From NCBI GenBank assembly GCA_963847665.1, contig CAWKAO010000007.1, positions 78,981-142,980 on the forward strand: a stretch of DNA of 64,000 bases, read 5' to 3'. Shown here one piece after another: positions 27,531 through 35,629 of this stretch (its first letter is position 1; each line of letters starts with the position of its first letter). Position numbers and translations under genes: made by a program. A model generated the notes under the pieces. That model saw only the letters and a list, made by a program, of their open reading frames with translations, did no database searches and had not been told where the DNA came from. This DNA is from CAWKAO01 sp963847665 (GTDB lineage: Bacteria > Actinomycetota > Humimicrobiia > Humimicrobiales > Humimicrobiaceae).

Positions 27531-27575
27531 CATATAAAATATAAAGTTATCTTTATATTTAATTTTTCTAAAATA

Positions 27576-27604
27576 AATATAATTATAATTAATAATATTG
27601 TCAA
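27576..27604 (-). promoter_or_regulatory. Consensus sigma-A promoter of the GGDEF/HD-GYP leader
   Basis: On the minus strand TTGACA (27604-27599), a 17-base spacer, and TATATT (27581-27576). The predicted start is near 27569, about 40 bases before the aptamer. It mirrors the promoter at 27992. Confidence 0.85.
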
Positions 27605-27991
27605 GGTTTTATTTGAATTTATTATTAATAATTTTATTTTTTTATTCAAGATTTATATTTTTTTTAAATATAATAATAATATTATATTTTTTAAAGATCA
27701 AGATCCTTCGTTGCTTTTTAAATTGAAACATCATATCAAGTTTAGCTCCTAACTGTTCTCAGGTCTATTTATTAAATTTTAAAATCATCTTTTTCAGGAC
27801 GTTTTTAAGGCTACCTGCCTTTGGGTAAAGATCTATTAAACTTTTAATTGATCCCTAATTGAGCAATAAAAGCAAATAGAAATTCGAATGAAATTTTATT
27901 TCTTACGACTGATAAGTAATCGAGGAAAAATAATATTAATTTTAAATATACATTTAATAAAATTAATAAAATATATATATTATAAAAATAG
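27605..27991. other. Unexplained centre of the divergent riboswitch region
   Basis: These 387 AT-rich bases separate the two divergent promoters. There is no supported frame. A more GC-balanced island at about 27700-27850 contains a small hairpin (AAGGC TACCT GCCTT near 27808) and does not match any motif I know. It could hold an operator for a shared activator, or be a fossil. Confidence 0.45.
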
Positions 27992-28020
27992 TTGACAATT
28001 ATATCAATAAATGTTATATA
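27992..28020 (+). promoter_or_regulatory. Consensus sigma-A promoter of the second pilin / Tad operon
   Basis: TTGACA at 27992-27997, a 17-base spacer and TATATA at 28015-28020. The transcript would begin near 28027, 30 bases before the riboswitch aptamer. Confidence 0.85.
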
Positions 28021-28056
28021 TTAAAAAATAAAAAAATAATAATAGATATATCAATA

Positions 28057-28150
28057 AATTAGATGCTTTGATGCTTTTTCCTTAACTGGACGCTTGGAGA
28101 AAGTGGAGCAAGTAGCGTAACCGACTAATCATAGTCGGTTTTTTGTTTTT
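28057..28150 (+). ncRNA. Cyclic di-GMP-II riboswitch upstream of pilin copy 2 / Tad operon
   Basis: P1 is an 8-bp helix between 28074-28081 (CUUUUUCC) and 28096-28103 (GGAGAAAG). The pseudoknot is ACGCU (28090-28094) with AGCGU (28114-28118). Conserved unpaired elements are GAUGC (28062), CUGG before the pseudoknot strand, GGAGCAAGUA, and AACCGAC at 28119. These are the signatures of the c-di-GMP-II family, which forms just this P1/pseudoknot fold. The same class switches on type IV pilin genes in Clostridioides difficile. The terminator overlaps AACCGAC, so c-di-GMP probably allows read-through into flp and the Tad genes. Confidence 0.92.
28119..28150 (+). terminator. Riboswitch expression-platform terminator before pilin copy 2
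   Basis: The stem AACCGACTA/TAGTCGGTT with loop ATCA and a following T-run (TTTTGTTTTT) ends 38 bases before the pilin ATG. It is the same structure as at 27437 on the other strand. Confidence 0.93.
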
Positions 28151-28188
28151 AACAAATTGCTTGAGTATTTGTGAGGGAGGTGAAAAAG

Positions 28189-28380
28189 ATGAAGAAATTT
28201 TTTACAAAAGTAGCGTACTATCTTACCAAGAGAGAGAAAGGTGCAACAGCAGTAGAATATGCACTGATAGTCGCTCTCATAGCGCTTGCAATAGTAGTAG
28301 CAGTAACAGCAGTAGGTGGTGGTTTGAACACAGCATTTACAAATATTGCAACCCAGGTCGAAGGCGCATTCGGCAGCTAA
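28189..28380 (+). CDS. flp: Flp-type pilin, copy 2
   Basis: The 63-residue prepilin is identical to copy 1, including the KGATAVEYALI cleavage context and its Shine-Dalgarno GGGAGGTG. I see no base difference over the gene. It is the first gene after the riboswitch-terminator and heads the main Tad operon. Having one pilin under an HTH-linked promoter and one under c-di-GMP control lets the same subunit be made in two regulatory states. Confidence 0.95.
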   Translation: MKKFFTKVAYYLTKREKGATAVEYALIVALIALAIVVAVTAVGGGLNTAFTNIATQVEGAFGS

Positions 28381-28412
28381 GAGACAGAATCCTATACGTA
28401 GGATGTAGTTAT

Positions 28413-28451
28413 TGATATCCAGTGATATAAAAGAGTTGTATCACTGGATAT
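28413..28451 (+). other. Strong intergenic RNA hairpin after pilin (copy 2)
   Basis: The 14-bp stem and 11-base loop are identical to those at 22853-22891, though sequence just beyond it has diverged. Conservation in the midst of a drifting spacer supports a function in mRNA stability or differential expression. Confidence 0.75.
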
Positions 28452-28546
28452 CATAGTCTAAGAGGACTGATGTGACAATAAGGAATAAAAAGCGGTTAAT
28501 ACTTATAAAAAGTAATGGTTTAGAAAACAATAAAAAATATATTGAA

Positions 28547-28939
28547 ATGCTAAAAAAAATGATCAAGAGACTTAAAATAAGAAATCAGAAAGGTGCTACA
28601 GCGGTAGAATTTGCCCTGATACTTCCTATTCTGGTCATGATGCTTTTCGGTATATTCCAATTTGGCATTGTATATAATAACTGGATAGCACTGACCCATG
28701 CAGCAAGAGAGGGAGCAAGGCTTGCTGCGGTTGGCGCATACAGTGAACAGGCTGTCATGGATAGTGCACCTTCAGTAACTATTGGAAACATTAATATTTC
28801 AGGACAGGATGGAAATATCGGCGACCCCGTGACCGTAACCGTCCAGGGAACCGTGCTTGATGTCCAGATCCCTTTTGTTGGCGGATGGCCCATCCAGCTG
28901 GAGAGTACCGCAACCATGAGGATAGAACAGACTGAATAA
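28547..28939 (+). CDS. tadE: TadE-like pseudopilin, copy 2
   Basis: 130 residues, with the motif KGATAVEFALILPILVMML and THAAREGARLAAVG. It differs from copy 1 at a few bases and two residues (Ile to Met near the N-terminus and in AVMDSAPS). The start at 28547 is chosen to match copy 1; the frame is open upstream to 28472. Confidence 0.92.
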   Translation: MLKKMIKRLKIRNQKGATAVEFALILPILVMMLFGIFQFGIVYNNWIALTHAAREGARLAAVGAYSEQAVMDSAPSVTIGNINISGQDGNIGDPVTVTVQGTVLDVQIPFVGGWPIQLESTATMRIEQTE

Positions 28940-29147
28940 AGCCGATTTAATATTATTTGGTTTTACTTTGTAAATCAAAGATTGGTTTCTTATTCAGTAT
29001 CCTTTTTTCTTTATATCAGCTTTCAAAAAACATCCAAAAAAAACTTCTAAAAATATAAAAAATATTCTAAACATTTTTATAAACTTACCGATATATATAA
29101 ATAGATATAAAATTTTAATTAATATTTAAACTTATGAGGAGATATTA

Positions 29148-30050
29148 ATGAAGATAAGAATTGTTTTACTTATACTGGCTATAGTATTTGGAATAGCGGC
29201 AGTTTTTGGAGTAATGATATATTTAAACAATGTAAGATCCAAAGTAGAAGCAGACACAGAACTTTCTGAAGTACTTATTGCTTCAGAGGATATCATCGAA
29301 AACACCTCGGTAAGCGACATGCTTTCAAAGAGTCTGGTCGAAACAAAACAGATGCCAAAGAAGTATATTATAGAGAGTGCTCTAAATACACTTGAAAAAT
29401 ATGATGGGTATGTAGCCAAGTCATCGATCAGCAAAGGTGAGCAGATCACTCCTCCAAAACTTATAAAACTTGAAGATGTAAGAATATCTTTTACAGTGCC
29501 AGAAGGTAAGGTCGCTGTATCTATCCCATATGATGTAGTAAGAAGCGTTTCAAATTTCCTTAAACCCGGTGATAAAGTTAACGTGATCGCTACTTTTGAA
29601 CCTGGAGATCAGGACATTGTTATATTTAATAAAGAGATAATCGCGCAATTACTTCTTGACTTAGAGAAGGAAAAAACTGCAACTGATGGGACCACAACAG
29701 ATTCTACACCAACAGATTTTGGCTTCCCATCAAAGTTTTCACTTGATGAATCAGATTTTATAGTCTTTCCACTCACAAAAATAATCCTGTGGAACATAGA
29801 GGTGCTGCATATAGGTTATCAGGTTGCAGAAGTCAGTACTGCTACAATACAGGACCAGAGTACTATCACAAATTCTGATAAAAAAACAATTGAAGAAGTA
29901 AAGACTGTGACCGTTGCTGTAACACCTGAAGAGTCTGAAAGGCTTGTCTTTACCTATGAAGTTGGTAAAGCCTGGTTATCACTTGTACCTGCCGGAGGCA
30001 TTGAAGAACAGGAGACTCCTGGCAAAAACTATCTTAATATCATAGATTGA
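29148..30050 (+). CDS. cpaB: CpaB/RcpC-type Tad pilus assembly protein
   Basis: The 300-residue protein has an N-terminal membrane helix (ILAIVFGIAAVFGVMIYL) and a SAF domain region (GYVAKSSISKGEQITPPKL), then the RcpC/CpaB domain (VSIPYDVVRSVSNFLKPGDKVNV). In diderms CpaB works at the secretin; here no secretin gene is found, as in monoderm Tad systems. Shine-Dalgarno gaggag at 29135. It lies 208 bases after tadE copy 2. Confidence 0.9.
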   Translation: MKIRIVLLILAIVFGIAAVFGVMIYLNNVRSKVEADTELSEVLIASEDIIENTSVSDMLSKSLVETKQMPKKYIIESALNTLEKYDGYVAKSSISKGEQITPPKLIKLEDVRISFTVPEGKVAVSIPYDVVRSVSNFLKPGDKVNVIATFEPGDQDIVIFNKEIIAQLLLDLEKEKTATDGTTTDSTPTDFGFPSKFSLDESDFIVFPLTKIILWNIEVLHIGYQVAEVSTATIQDQSTITNSDKKTIEEVKTVTVAVTPEESERLVFTYEVGKAWLSLVPAGGIEEQETPGKNYLNIID

Positions 30051-30133
30051 TCGACCAAAGTAATATGAGTAATAAATGTTTGTCAAAATAATTAAAAACG
30101 TTTATAGATTTTTAAAAACTTTAGAGGTTTAAG

Positions 30134-31288
30134 ATGAAAAAAATCCCAGTAGTTATAATAGATAAAGACCAGAAGATAATAGATAAGTGCATAGGTATGC
30201 TCGAAAACTTATCAAATACTGGAAGCATCAAGTACAGTGATAATTTATATGACATAGAAGTAATACTCGTAAAGAAAGCACCAATTGTAGTAATAGTGGG
30301 TCCCTCATATGAACTATCAGATCTTGAAGAACTCGTCAGTCATTATAGCAAAGCATTGACCAACGTAAGGATAATATTGTTATCAAGGGATATGGATTCA
30401 AATCTTCTAAGATCTGCCATCAGGTTTAATATACACGATGTTCTTGAATATCCTTTTAATGAAAAAGACCTGATAGATTCTTTTAGGAGAGTCGAAGAAG
30501 TATTTGGTGAGTCAGGGGAGATAGCCAGGAGTGATTCTCATAAATGTTCAAAGATAATGTTTTTTAGCACTAAGGGTGGTTCAGGCAATTCTTTCCTGGC
30601 AATAAATTTTGCTATCGCATTAAAAGACAGGATGCAAAATGATAATGTGACTATTTTTGACCTTAATTATCAATTTGGTGATGTTGCGCTGATGTTGAAT
30701 ATTTACCCAAAAAATACTATTTTCGATCTTATGGGGATCGGCAAATATGATGATGATACACTTGAAATATTTCTTACTTCCCATAGTTCAGGTGTAAAAA
30801 TATTGCCTTCACCAATAGACCCTTCTCAGGGTGAGACTATTGATGTCGATGTTACTTTGAAAGTCATTGAAGCACTGGGCAGGATCAATGACCACATTGT
30901 GATAGATGCCCCCTTTGGCTTTTCGGAATCAGTACTGTCACTTATAGAAAATATAGATTATGTTTTTCTTGTTGCAACGAAGGATGTCCCTAGTGTAAAA
31001 AATCTTAAGATATGTCTTCAGCTGCTGGATAGACTCAGGTTCCCTAAAGAAAAAATATTTGTAGTTTTGAACAGGGCTGATAGCAAAGTAGATATTGATA
31101 CAGATGAAATAGAAAAGACTATTCAAAAGAAAATTGATATCAAAGTCCCGAGTGACAGAATGATAACCTTAAGCGTAAATAAAGGTTCACCAATTGTTTT
31201 AAGTTCTCCACGTTCAACGGTGGCAAAAAGTATACAGAACATGGTCGACATACTTTTACCATCCAAGGAAAAGGTAAGGATAAAATAA
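30134..31288 (+). CDS. tadZ: TadZ/CpaE-type localisation ATPase with altered P-loop
   Basis: The 384-residue protein has an N-terminal receiver-like domain (about 1-120) without the phosphoacceptor pattern intact, then a ParA/MinD-like domain. The deviant Walker A reads KGGSGNS, keeping the signature Lys but with Asn in place of the P-loop Lys. Later motifs (VIDAPFGFSESVL) are recognisable. TadZ proteins target the Tad machine to a cell site and often have weak ATPase motifs. Confidence 0.9.
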   Translation: MKKIPVVIIDKDQKIIDKCIGMLENLSNTGSIKYSDNLYDIEVILVKKAPIVVIVGPSYELSDLEELVSHYSKALTNVRIILLSRDMDSNLLRSAIRFNIHDVLEYPFNEKDLIDSFRRVEEVFGESGEIARSDSHKCSKIMFFSTKGGSGNSFLAINFAIALKDRMQNDNVTIFDLNYQFGDVALMLNIYPKNTIFDLMGIGKYDDDTLEIFLTSHSSGVKILPSPIDPSQGETIDVDVTLKVIEALGRINDHIVIDAPFGFSESVLSLIENIDYVFLVATKDVPSVKNLKICLQLLDRLRFPKEKIFVVLNRADSKVDIDTDEIEKTIQKKIDIKVPSDRMITLSVNKGSPIVLSSPRSTVAKSIQNMVDILLPSKEKVRIK

Positions 31289-31319
31289 TAAATTTTTTAA
31301 AGTTTGAGGGAGAATAAGT

Positions 31320-32675
31320 ATGGGATTACAGGAAAAGATTAAGACACTTAAAGAGATTGATAATAATTTTTCTATAAATAATACGGAAACACTCTCCTTA
31401 AGAGCAAAGCGTATTGAAGAAGTAAAAAAGAGCATACACGAAAAATTAATAGATGAACTTGCAGATGTGATCTATAAAAAAAATATTAGTGATAGTGACC
31501 TGAAAGTCAAAGTCTCTTCGAACGCTCAGTCTATGGTATATGCGAGTGATTTTCCACTGACTCACGATGAAAGAACAAAAATAATATCAGAAATAACAGA
31601 TGATGTTGTGGGTTATGGCCCAATAGAAGATTTTTTAAGAGATAAAGAAGTGACAGAAATAATGATAAATAATCCTTCGACTATATACGTAGAAAAATTT
31701 GGGAAAATAACAAAGACAAATAAATCATTTATCGATACAAATCATTTGATGCGGATAATCGATAAGATTGTTAGCAGGATAGGCAGAAGAGTCGACGAAG
31801 CTTCACCTTACGTAGATGCAAGGCTTCCCGACGGTTCAAGAGTAAATATCATAGTAAGTCCCCTTGTCCTTAATGGTCCCACTATGACTATTAGAAAGTT
31901 TTCTGCAGATCCATTTACAATCCATGATCTTATACAGATGAACACTATAACGAGTAAAGTCGCTGATTTTCTTAAAGCCTGTGTAAAAGGTAGGATGAAT
32001 ATTTTGATAAGCGGAGGAACCGGTACAGGTAAGACGACTTTATTGAATGTTTTGTCTTCATTTATTCCTGGTGATGAAAGAATTATAACAATAGAAGATG
32101 CAGCAGAACTACAGCTAAACCAGAGCCATGTTATAAGGTTGGAATCGAGACCGCCAAATATAGAGGGTAAAGGCCAGATAACCATAAGAAATCTGGTAAC
32201 GAATGCACTTAGAATGAGGCCGGACAGAATCGTAGTAGGTGAAGTCCGTTCAGGAGAGGCACTTGATATGTTACAGGCTATGAACACTGGTCATGACGGA
32301 AGCCTGGGTACAGTCCATGCGAATTCACCAAGAGACGTACTTTCAAGACTTGAGACAATGGTACTTATGGCGGGGGTCGAACTTCCTGTAAAAGCTATCA
32401 GGGAACAAATATCATCAGCTATTAACCTGGTAGTGCATCTTGGAAGGCTTAAAGATGGCTCAAGAAAGGTTACAAAGGTAACCGAAGTCCAATCAATGGA
32501 GGGAGATGTTATTACCCTTCAGGATATATTCCTGTTCGATTATTCCAAAGGTATGGATAAAAACGGCAGGTTTCTCGGTACTCTTCAATCTACTGGGTTA
32601 CGGCCAAAATTTGCATTGAGGCTGCATGATCTTGGTGTTGAATTCTCCAGCAAGCAATTTGCATCAGATGATTAA
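31320..32675 (+). CDS. tadA: TadA/CpaF secretion ATPase
   Basis: The 451-residue hexameric ATPase powers pilus assembly. It shows an N-terminal helical domain, the CpaF motif VGYGPIEDFL and EIMINNPSTIYVEK, Walker A SGGTGTGKTTLLNVL, the Asp box (IITIEDAAEL), Walker B (PDRIVVGEVRSGEALDML) and the His box (TGHDGSLGTVHANSP). All catalytic elements are intact. It lies between tadZ and tadB as in standard Tad operons. Confidence 0.96.
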   Translation: MGLQEKIKTLKEIDNNFSINNTETLSLRAKRIEEVKKSIHEKLIDELADVIYKKNISDSDLKVKVSSNAQSMVYASDFPLTHDERTKIISEITDDVVGYGPIEDFLRDKEVTEIMINNPSTIYVEKFGKITKTNKSFIDTNHLMRIIDKIVSRIGRRVDEASPYVDARLPDGSRVNIIVSPLVLNGPTMTIRKFSADPFTIHDLIQMNTITSKVADFLKACVKGRMNILISGGTGTGKTTLLNVLSSFIPGDERIITIEDAAELQLNQSHVIRLESRPPNIEGKGQITIRNLVTNALRMRPDRIVVGEVRSGEALDMLQAMNTGHDGSLGTVHANSPRDVLSRLETMVLMAGVELPVKAIREQISSAINLVVHLGRLKDGSRKVTKVTEVQSMEGDVITLQDIFLFDYSKGMDKNGRFLGTLQSTGLRPKFALRLHDLGVEFSSKQFASDD

Positions 32676-32694
32676 TTGAGGCAAGGAGTAAAAT

Positions 32695-34686
32695 ATGATG
32701 AGCAAACGTAAAATAAAATTATTTATATCTTATGCCATAGCCGCATTTTTATTGCTATTCTGTCTTTTGCCGGCTGGATTGATCTATGGTGAAAATGAAG
32801 GAGTTTCCGATAATATCATAATAAAAGAGACCGATACTGCGGGTTTTCCTAACATAAGCATTTACCTTAATTTTAAAGAAGATTCGCCGCTGGGATTAAC
32901 TGATCTAAGTGAAGATAATTTCACTATAAATGAAAATGGCAATTTAATAACTGGTTTTGAAGTAAAAAAAGTCGGTGAAATAAGTGAACCTTCTGGTATA
33001 GCGCTTGTACTGGATACCAGCGGAAGTATGAAGGGTGAACCGATCGAGAACCTGAAAATCGCTGCATCGGTATTCATAGATAAAATGCGTGATATTGATA
33101 AGATAGCGACTATCGGATTTGCTGACAAAGCCGTTGTTTTTTCAGGTTTTACTTCTGACAGGGAAACACTTAAAAGCTCGATAGATAATATTACTGCAGG
33201 AGGAGAAACTGCACTGTTTGACGGGATAGATGAGGGTCTTAAACTACTTGAAAGTACTGAAGGAATAAGACATAAATATCTTGTCGTTCTATCTGACGGC
33301 ACAGATACTGTAAGCATTAATACTATTGAAGCTATATTAGAGCATGCCGTAGCCGGCAACATAACTGTTTATTCTGTCGCATTATTGTCGGATGAGTTTA
33401 ATCCTGAAGACCTTGAAAGGATAGCTACCAGTACAAGCGGTGAGCTTTTACAGACAATCGATCCTTCTGAGTTGACAGAAACATATTCAATTATATCAGG
33501 CAAGATCAGAAATCAATACAAGATCATATATAAAAGCCTATCTTCCAATTCAGAAAGCTTTAATACAACTATTACCATTTCCAATATGGGAATGGTCGAA
33601 TCTACTGAAGTGAACTATGATAATCCTTTTTTCACTTTTTCAGACAGTACAGTGACTTCCAGCGCCCAGGCGTCCCAATCTCTCGCAAAAGCTATGATAT
33701 TTGATAAATGGTGGATCAAACTTATCATATATCTTTTTATCTTTATAAGTGTGACAGTATTTTTATATATCGGTTCCACTATCATGGTACCAAACAAAGG
33801 AGATCTTAAAAACAGGACCGATCAATATTTTTATAACATCAACGGTGCCCAGGGATCGGTTGAGGGTGATGAACAAAAAATAAGAACCGGGATCTTTAGT
33901 AGATTAGCAAGACTGAATACAAGGAAACCCATTAAGAACGGATTTGCGGTTCTATTTGAAGAAAAACTTAAAAGGGCCGGTTTAAATGTAAGTGGGTCAA
34001 AATTTGTATTTATGCATATTGTCTCTGTAATAATAGTAACTACAGGAGTTTATATACTGACAAAAAATTTATTGATGACTCTTGCATTAGTGCTGGTAGT
34101 AATATTTTTACCCTTTCTTTTTATTAATTTTAAGGTCTCAGCAAAGATAAAAAAATTCAATGAACAACTGCCTGATACCCTACAGCTTGTAGAGGGAGCA
34201 TTAAAAGCAGGCTACAGCCTGAACCAGTCTCTATCAATGGTAATAAATGAGACCAAACCACCGATCTCAGAAGAGTTCAAAACAACACTTAATGAAATAA
34301 GAATGGGTCAGACAGAGAAGGCTGCTCTGGAAAATATGGCAAAAAGGATACATAGCGAGCTTTTCGACTGGGTAGTACTTGCAATAAATATTCAGCGAGA
34401 TGTAGGAGGTAACCTTGCAGAAATAATGGATATCATTGCAAACACTATTAGGGACAAAGAAAAAGTAATGCGGCAGATAAAATCCCTGACAGCTGAAGGT
34501 AAGCTTTCTGCATATATATTAATAGGGCTGCCGATTATTGTGGGTATTGCTCTTTCAGTACTTAACAGAAGCTATATCAATGTCTTATTTACAACAACGA
34601 TAGGGTTTATGTTACTTTTTCTTGCAGGATTTTTGATGATAATTGGCGTTGTATGGATCATGAGGATAATAAAAATAGATTATTAA
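32695..34686 (+). CDS. tadB: VWA-domain fused to TadB (type II/IV secretion F domain)
   Basis: The 663-residue protein has a signal anchor, an extracytoplasmic von Willebrand A domain (about 90-275) with a complete MIDAS (VLDTSGSMKG, GGETALFDG, VVLSDGTD), and a membrane helix near 345-365. The C-terminal half is a TadB/T2SSF membrane protein (LPDTLQLVEGALKAGYSLNQ, final helices after 600). Ordinary TadB proteins are about 300 residues and lack VWA. The fusion places a metal-dependent adhesion or assembly domain on the inner-membrane platform. Confidence 0.93.
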   Translation: MMSKRKIKLFISYAIAAFLLLFCLLPAGLIYGENEGVSDNIIIKETDTAGFPNISIYLNFKEDSPLGLTDLSEDNFTINENGNLITGFEVKKVGEISEPSGIALVLDTSGSMKGEPIENLKIAASVFIDKMRDIDKIATIGFADKAVVFSGFTSDRETLKSSIDNITAGGETALFDGIDEGLKLLESTEGIRHKYLVVLSDGTDTVSINTIEAILEHAVAGNITVYSVALLSDEFNPEDLERIATSTSGELLQTIDPSELTETYSIISGKIRNQYKIIYKSLSSNSESFNTTITISNMGMVESTEVNYDNPFFTFSDSTVTSSAQASQSLAKAMIFDKWWIKLIIYLFIFISVTVFLYIGSTIMVPNKGDLKNRTDQYFYNINGAQGSVEGDEQKIRTGIFSRLARLNTRKPIKNGFAVLFEEKLKRAGLNVSGSKFVFMHIVSVIIVTTGVYILTKNLLMTLALVLVVIFLPFLFINFKVSAKIKKFNEQLPDTLQLVEGALKAGYSLNQSLSMVINETKPPISEEFKTTLNEIRMGQTEKAALENMAKRIHSELFDWVVLAINIQRDVGGNLAEIMDIIANTIRDKEKVMRQIKSLTAEGKLSAYILIGLPIIVGIALSVLNRSYINVLFTTTIGFMLLFLAGFLMIIGVVWIMRIIKIDY

Positions 34687-34706
34687 TACTGGAGGTATAG
34701 ATAAAA

Positions 34707-35627
34707 ATGAATACTTATTTAATAATGGGCGCAGTTTTTATTGCAGTCTTTTCAACGGTTCTTTTTTTCTTGATACCTGCTATGCGGAAGAGTGATCCAA
34801 GAAAAAACCTGTCCAGGTTAGAAGGGTATAATACTCTTCGAAGTCAAGGCTTACAGGATAGTTCTTCAAGTAATTCTTTTGTTACAGTTTTTAAAAAAGT
34901 GCTGGCCGGTATGCGCAGGATACTGCCAAAAAACCTTGTTGAGTCTGTAAGGGGAAGATTGGAACTAGCAGGGATACAGGATGTATTGAGGGTAGATGTA
35001 TTCCTTGCGATAAAATTCTTCTTCCCATTTATTTTTCTCTTTTTATTAGTTTTTTTGATGCTTTTTTTTGAGATACCTCCGATTTTACGGATAATACTGG
35101 TTGTAATAATACCAATTACTTATATCATTCCTGATTACTATCTTAAAGGCAGGACAGCAAAGCGCCAGGATGAGGTTAGGAGAAGCTTACCCAATGCACT
35201 GGACCTCCTGACAATAAGTGTTGAAGCGGGCCTTGGTTTTGACCAGGCACTTTTTAAAGTCTCGGATAATATAAAGGGAGCTCTTGGCGATGAATTTAAG
35301 AGGACTTTAAGAGAACTTGAAATCGGTATTGCCAGAAAGCAGGCTTTGCAGAACTTGAGCAGAAGAACTGATGTCACGGAATTAAATACTTTTTTATTTT
35401 CAATTATACAGGCCGATATTTTTGGTATCTCTGTCGGCAAGGTGCTGAGGGTGCAATCTGCTGAAATGAGGATGAAGAGAAAACAGCTGGCAGAAGAAAA
35501 GGGTATGAAAGCACCTGTCAAACTGGTTTTTCCGACTATACTCTTTCTATTTCCTGCATTAATGGTCATTGTGCTGGGACCTGCAGCGCTTAGAATATGG
35601 GATACACTAAAAGTACTTACGGGGTAA
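34707..35627 (+). CDS. tadC: TadC platform protein
   Basis: The 306-residue T2SSF-domain membrane protein has SLPNALDLLTISVEAGLGFD, the partner pattern of TadB, and three membrane regions (N-terminal, middle 100-140, C-terminal). TadB and TadC together form the inner-membrane platform on which TadA acts. Good Shine-Dalgarno ggaggtat. Its stop is 2 bases from the next gene's ATG. Confidence 0.94.
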   Translation: MNTYLIMGAVFIAVFSTVLFFLIPAMRKSDPRKNLSRLEGYNTLRSQGLQDSSSSNSFVTVFKKVLAGMRRILPKNLVESVRGRLELAGIQDVLRVDVFLAIKFFFPFIFLFLLVFLMLFFEIPPILRIILVVIIPITYIIPDYYLKGRTAKRQDEVRRSLPNALDLLTISVEAGLGFDQALFKVSDNIKGALGDEFKRTLRELEIGIARKQALQNLSRRTDVTELNTFLFSIIQADIFGISVGKVLRVQSAEMRMKRKQLAEEKGMKAPVKLVFPTILFLFPALMVIVLGPAALRIWDTLKVLTG

Positions 35628-35629
35628 TT

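Larger units (their letters stand above)
28162..28994 (+). repeat. Segmental duplication, copy 2 (flp-tadE)
   Basis: Direct repeat of 22602-23434. It begins with gagtatttgtga, which in copy 1 is the last sense codons and stop of the HTH gene, but here no HTH gene precedes it. Copy 2 is therefore the derived copy, placed behind the riboswitch. Confidence 0.95.

Noticed and set aside
27437..28150. Terminal inverted repeats of a MITE or insertion sequence
   Set aside because: The arms differ exactly at helix positions in a pairing-preserving way, each ends in an intrinsic terminator before a gene, and each is preceded by a promoter. Riboswitch leaders explain all of this.
27437..28150. Class I c-di-GMP (GEMM) riboswitch
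   Set aside because: The GEMM-I conserved blocks and GNRA tetraloop/receptor layout are absent; the P1 plus pseudoknot plus AACCGAC order fits class II.
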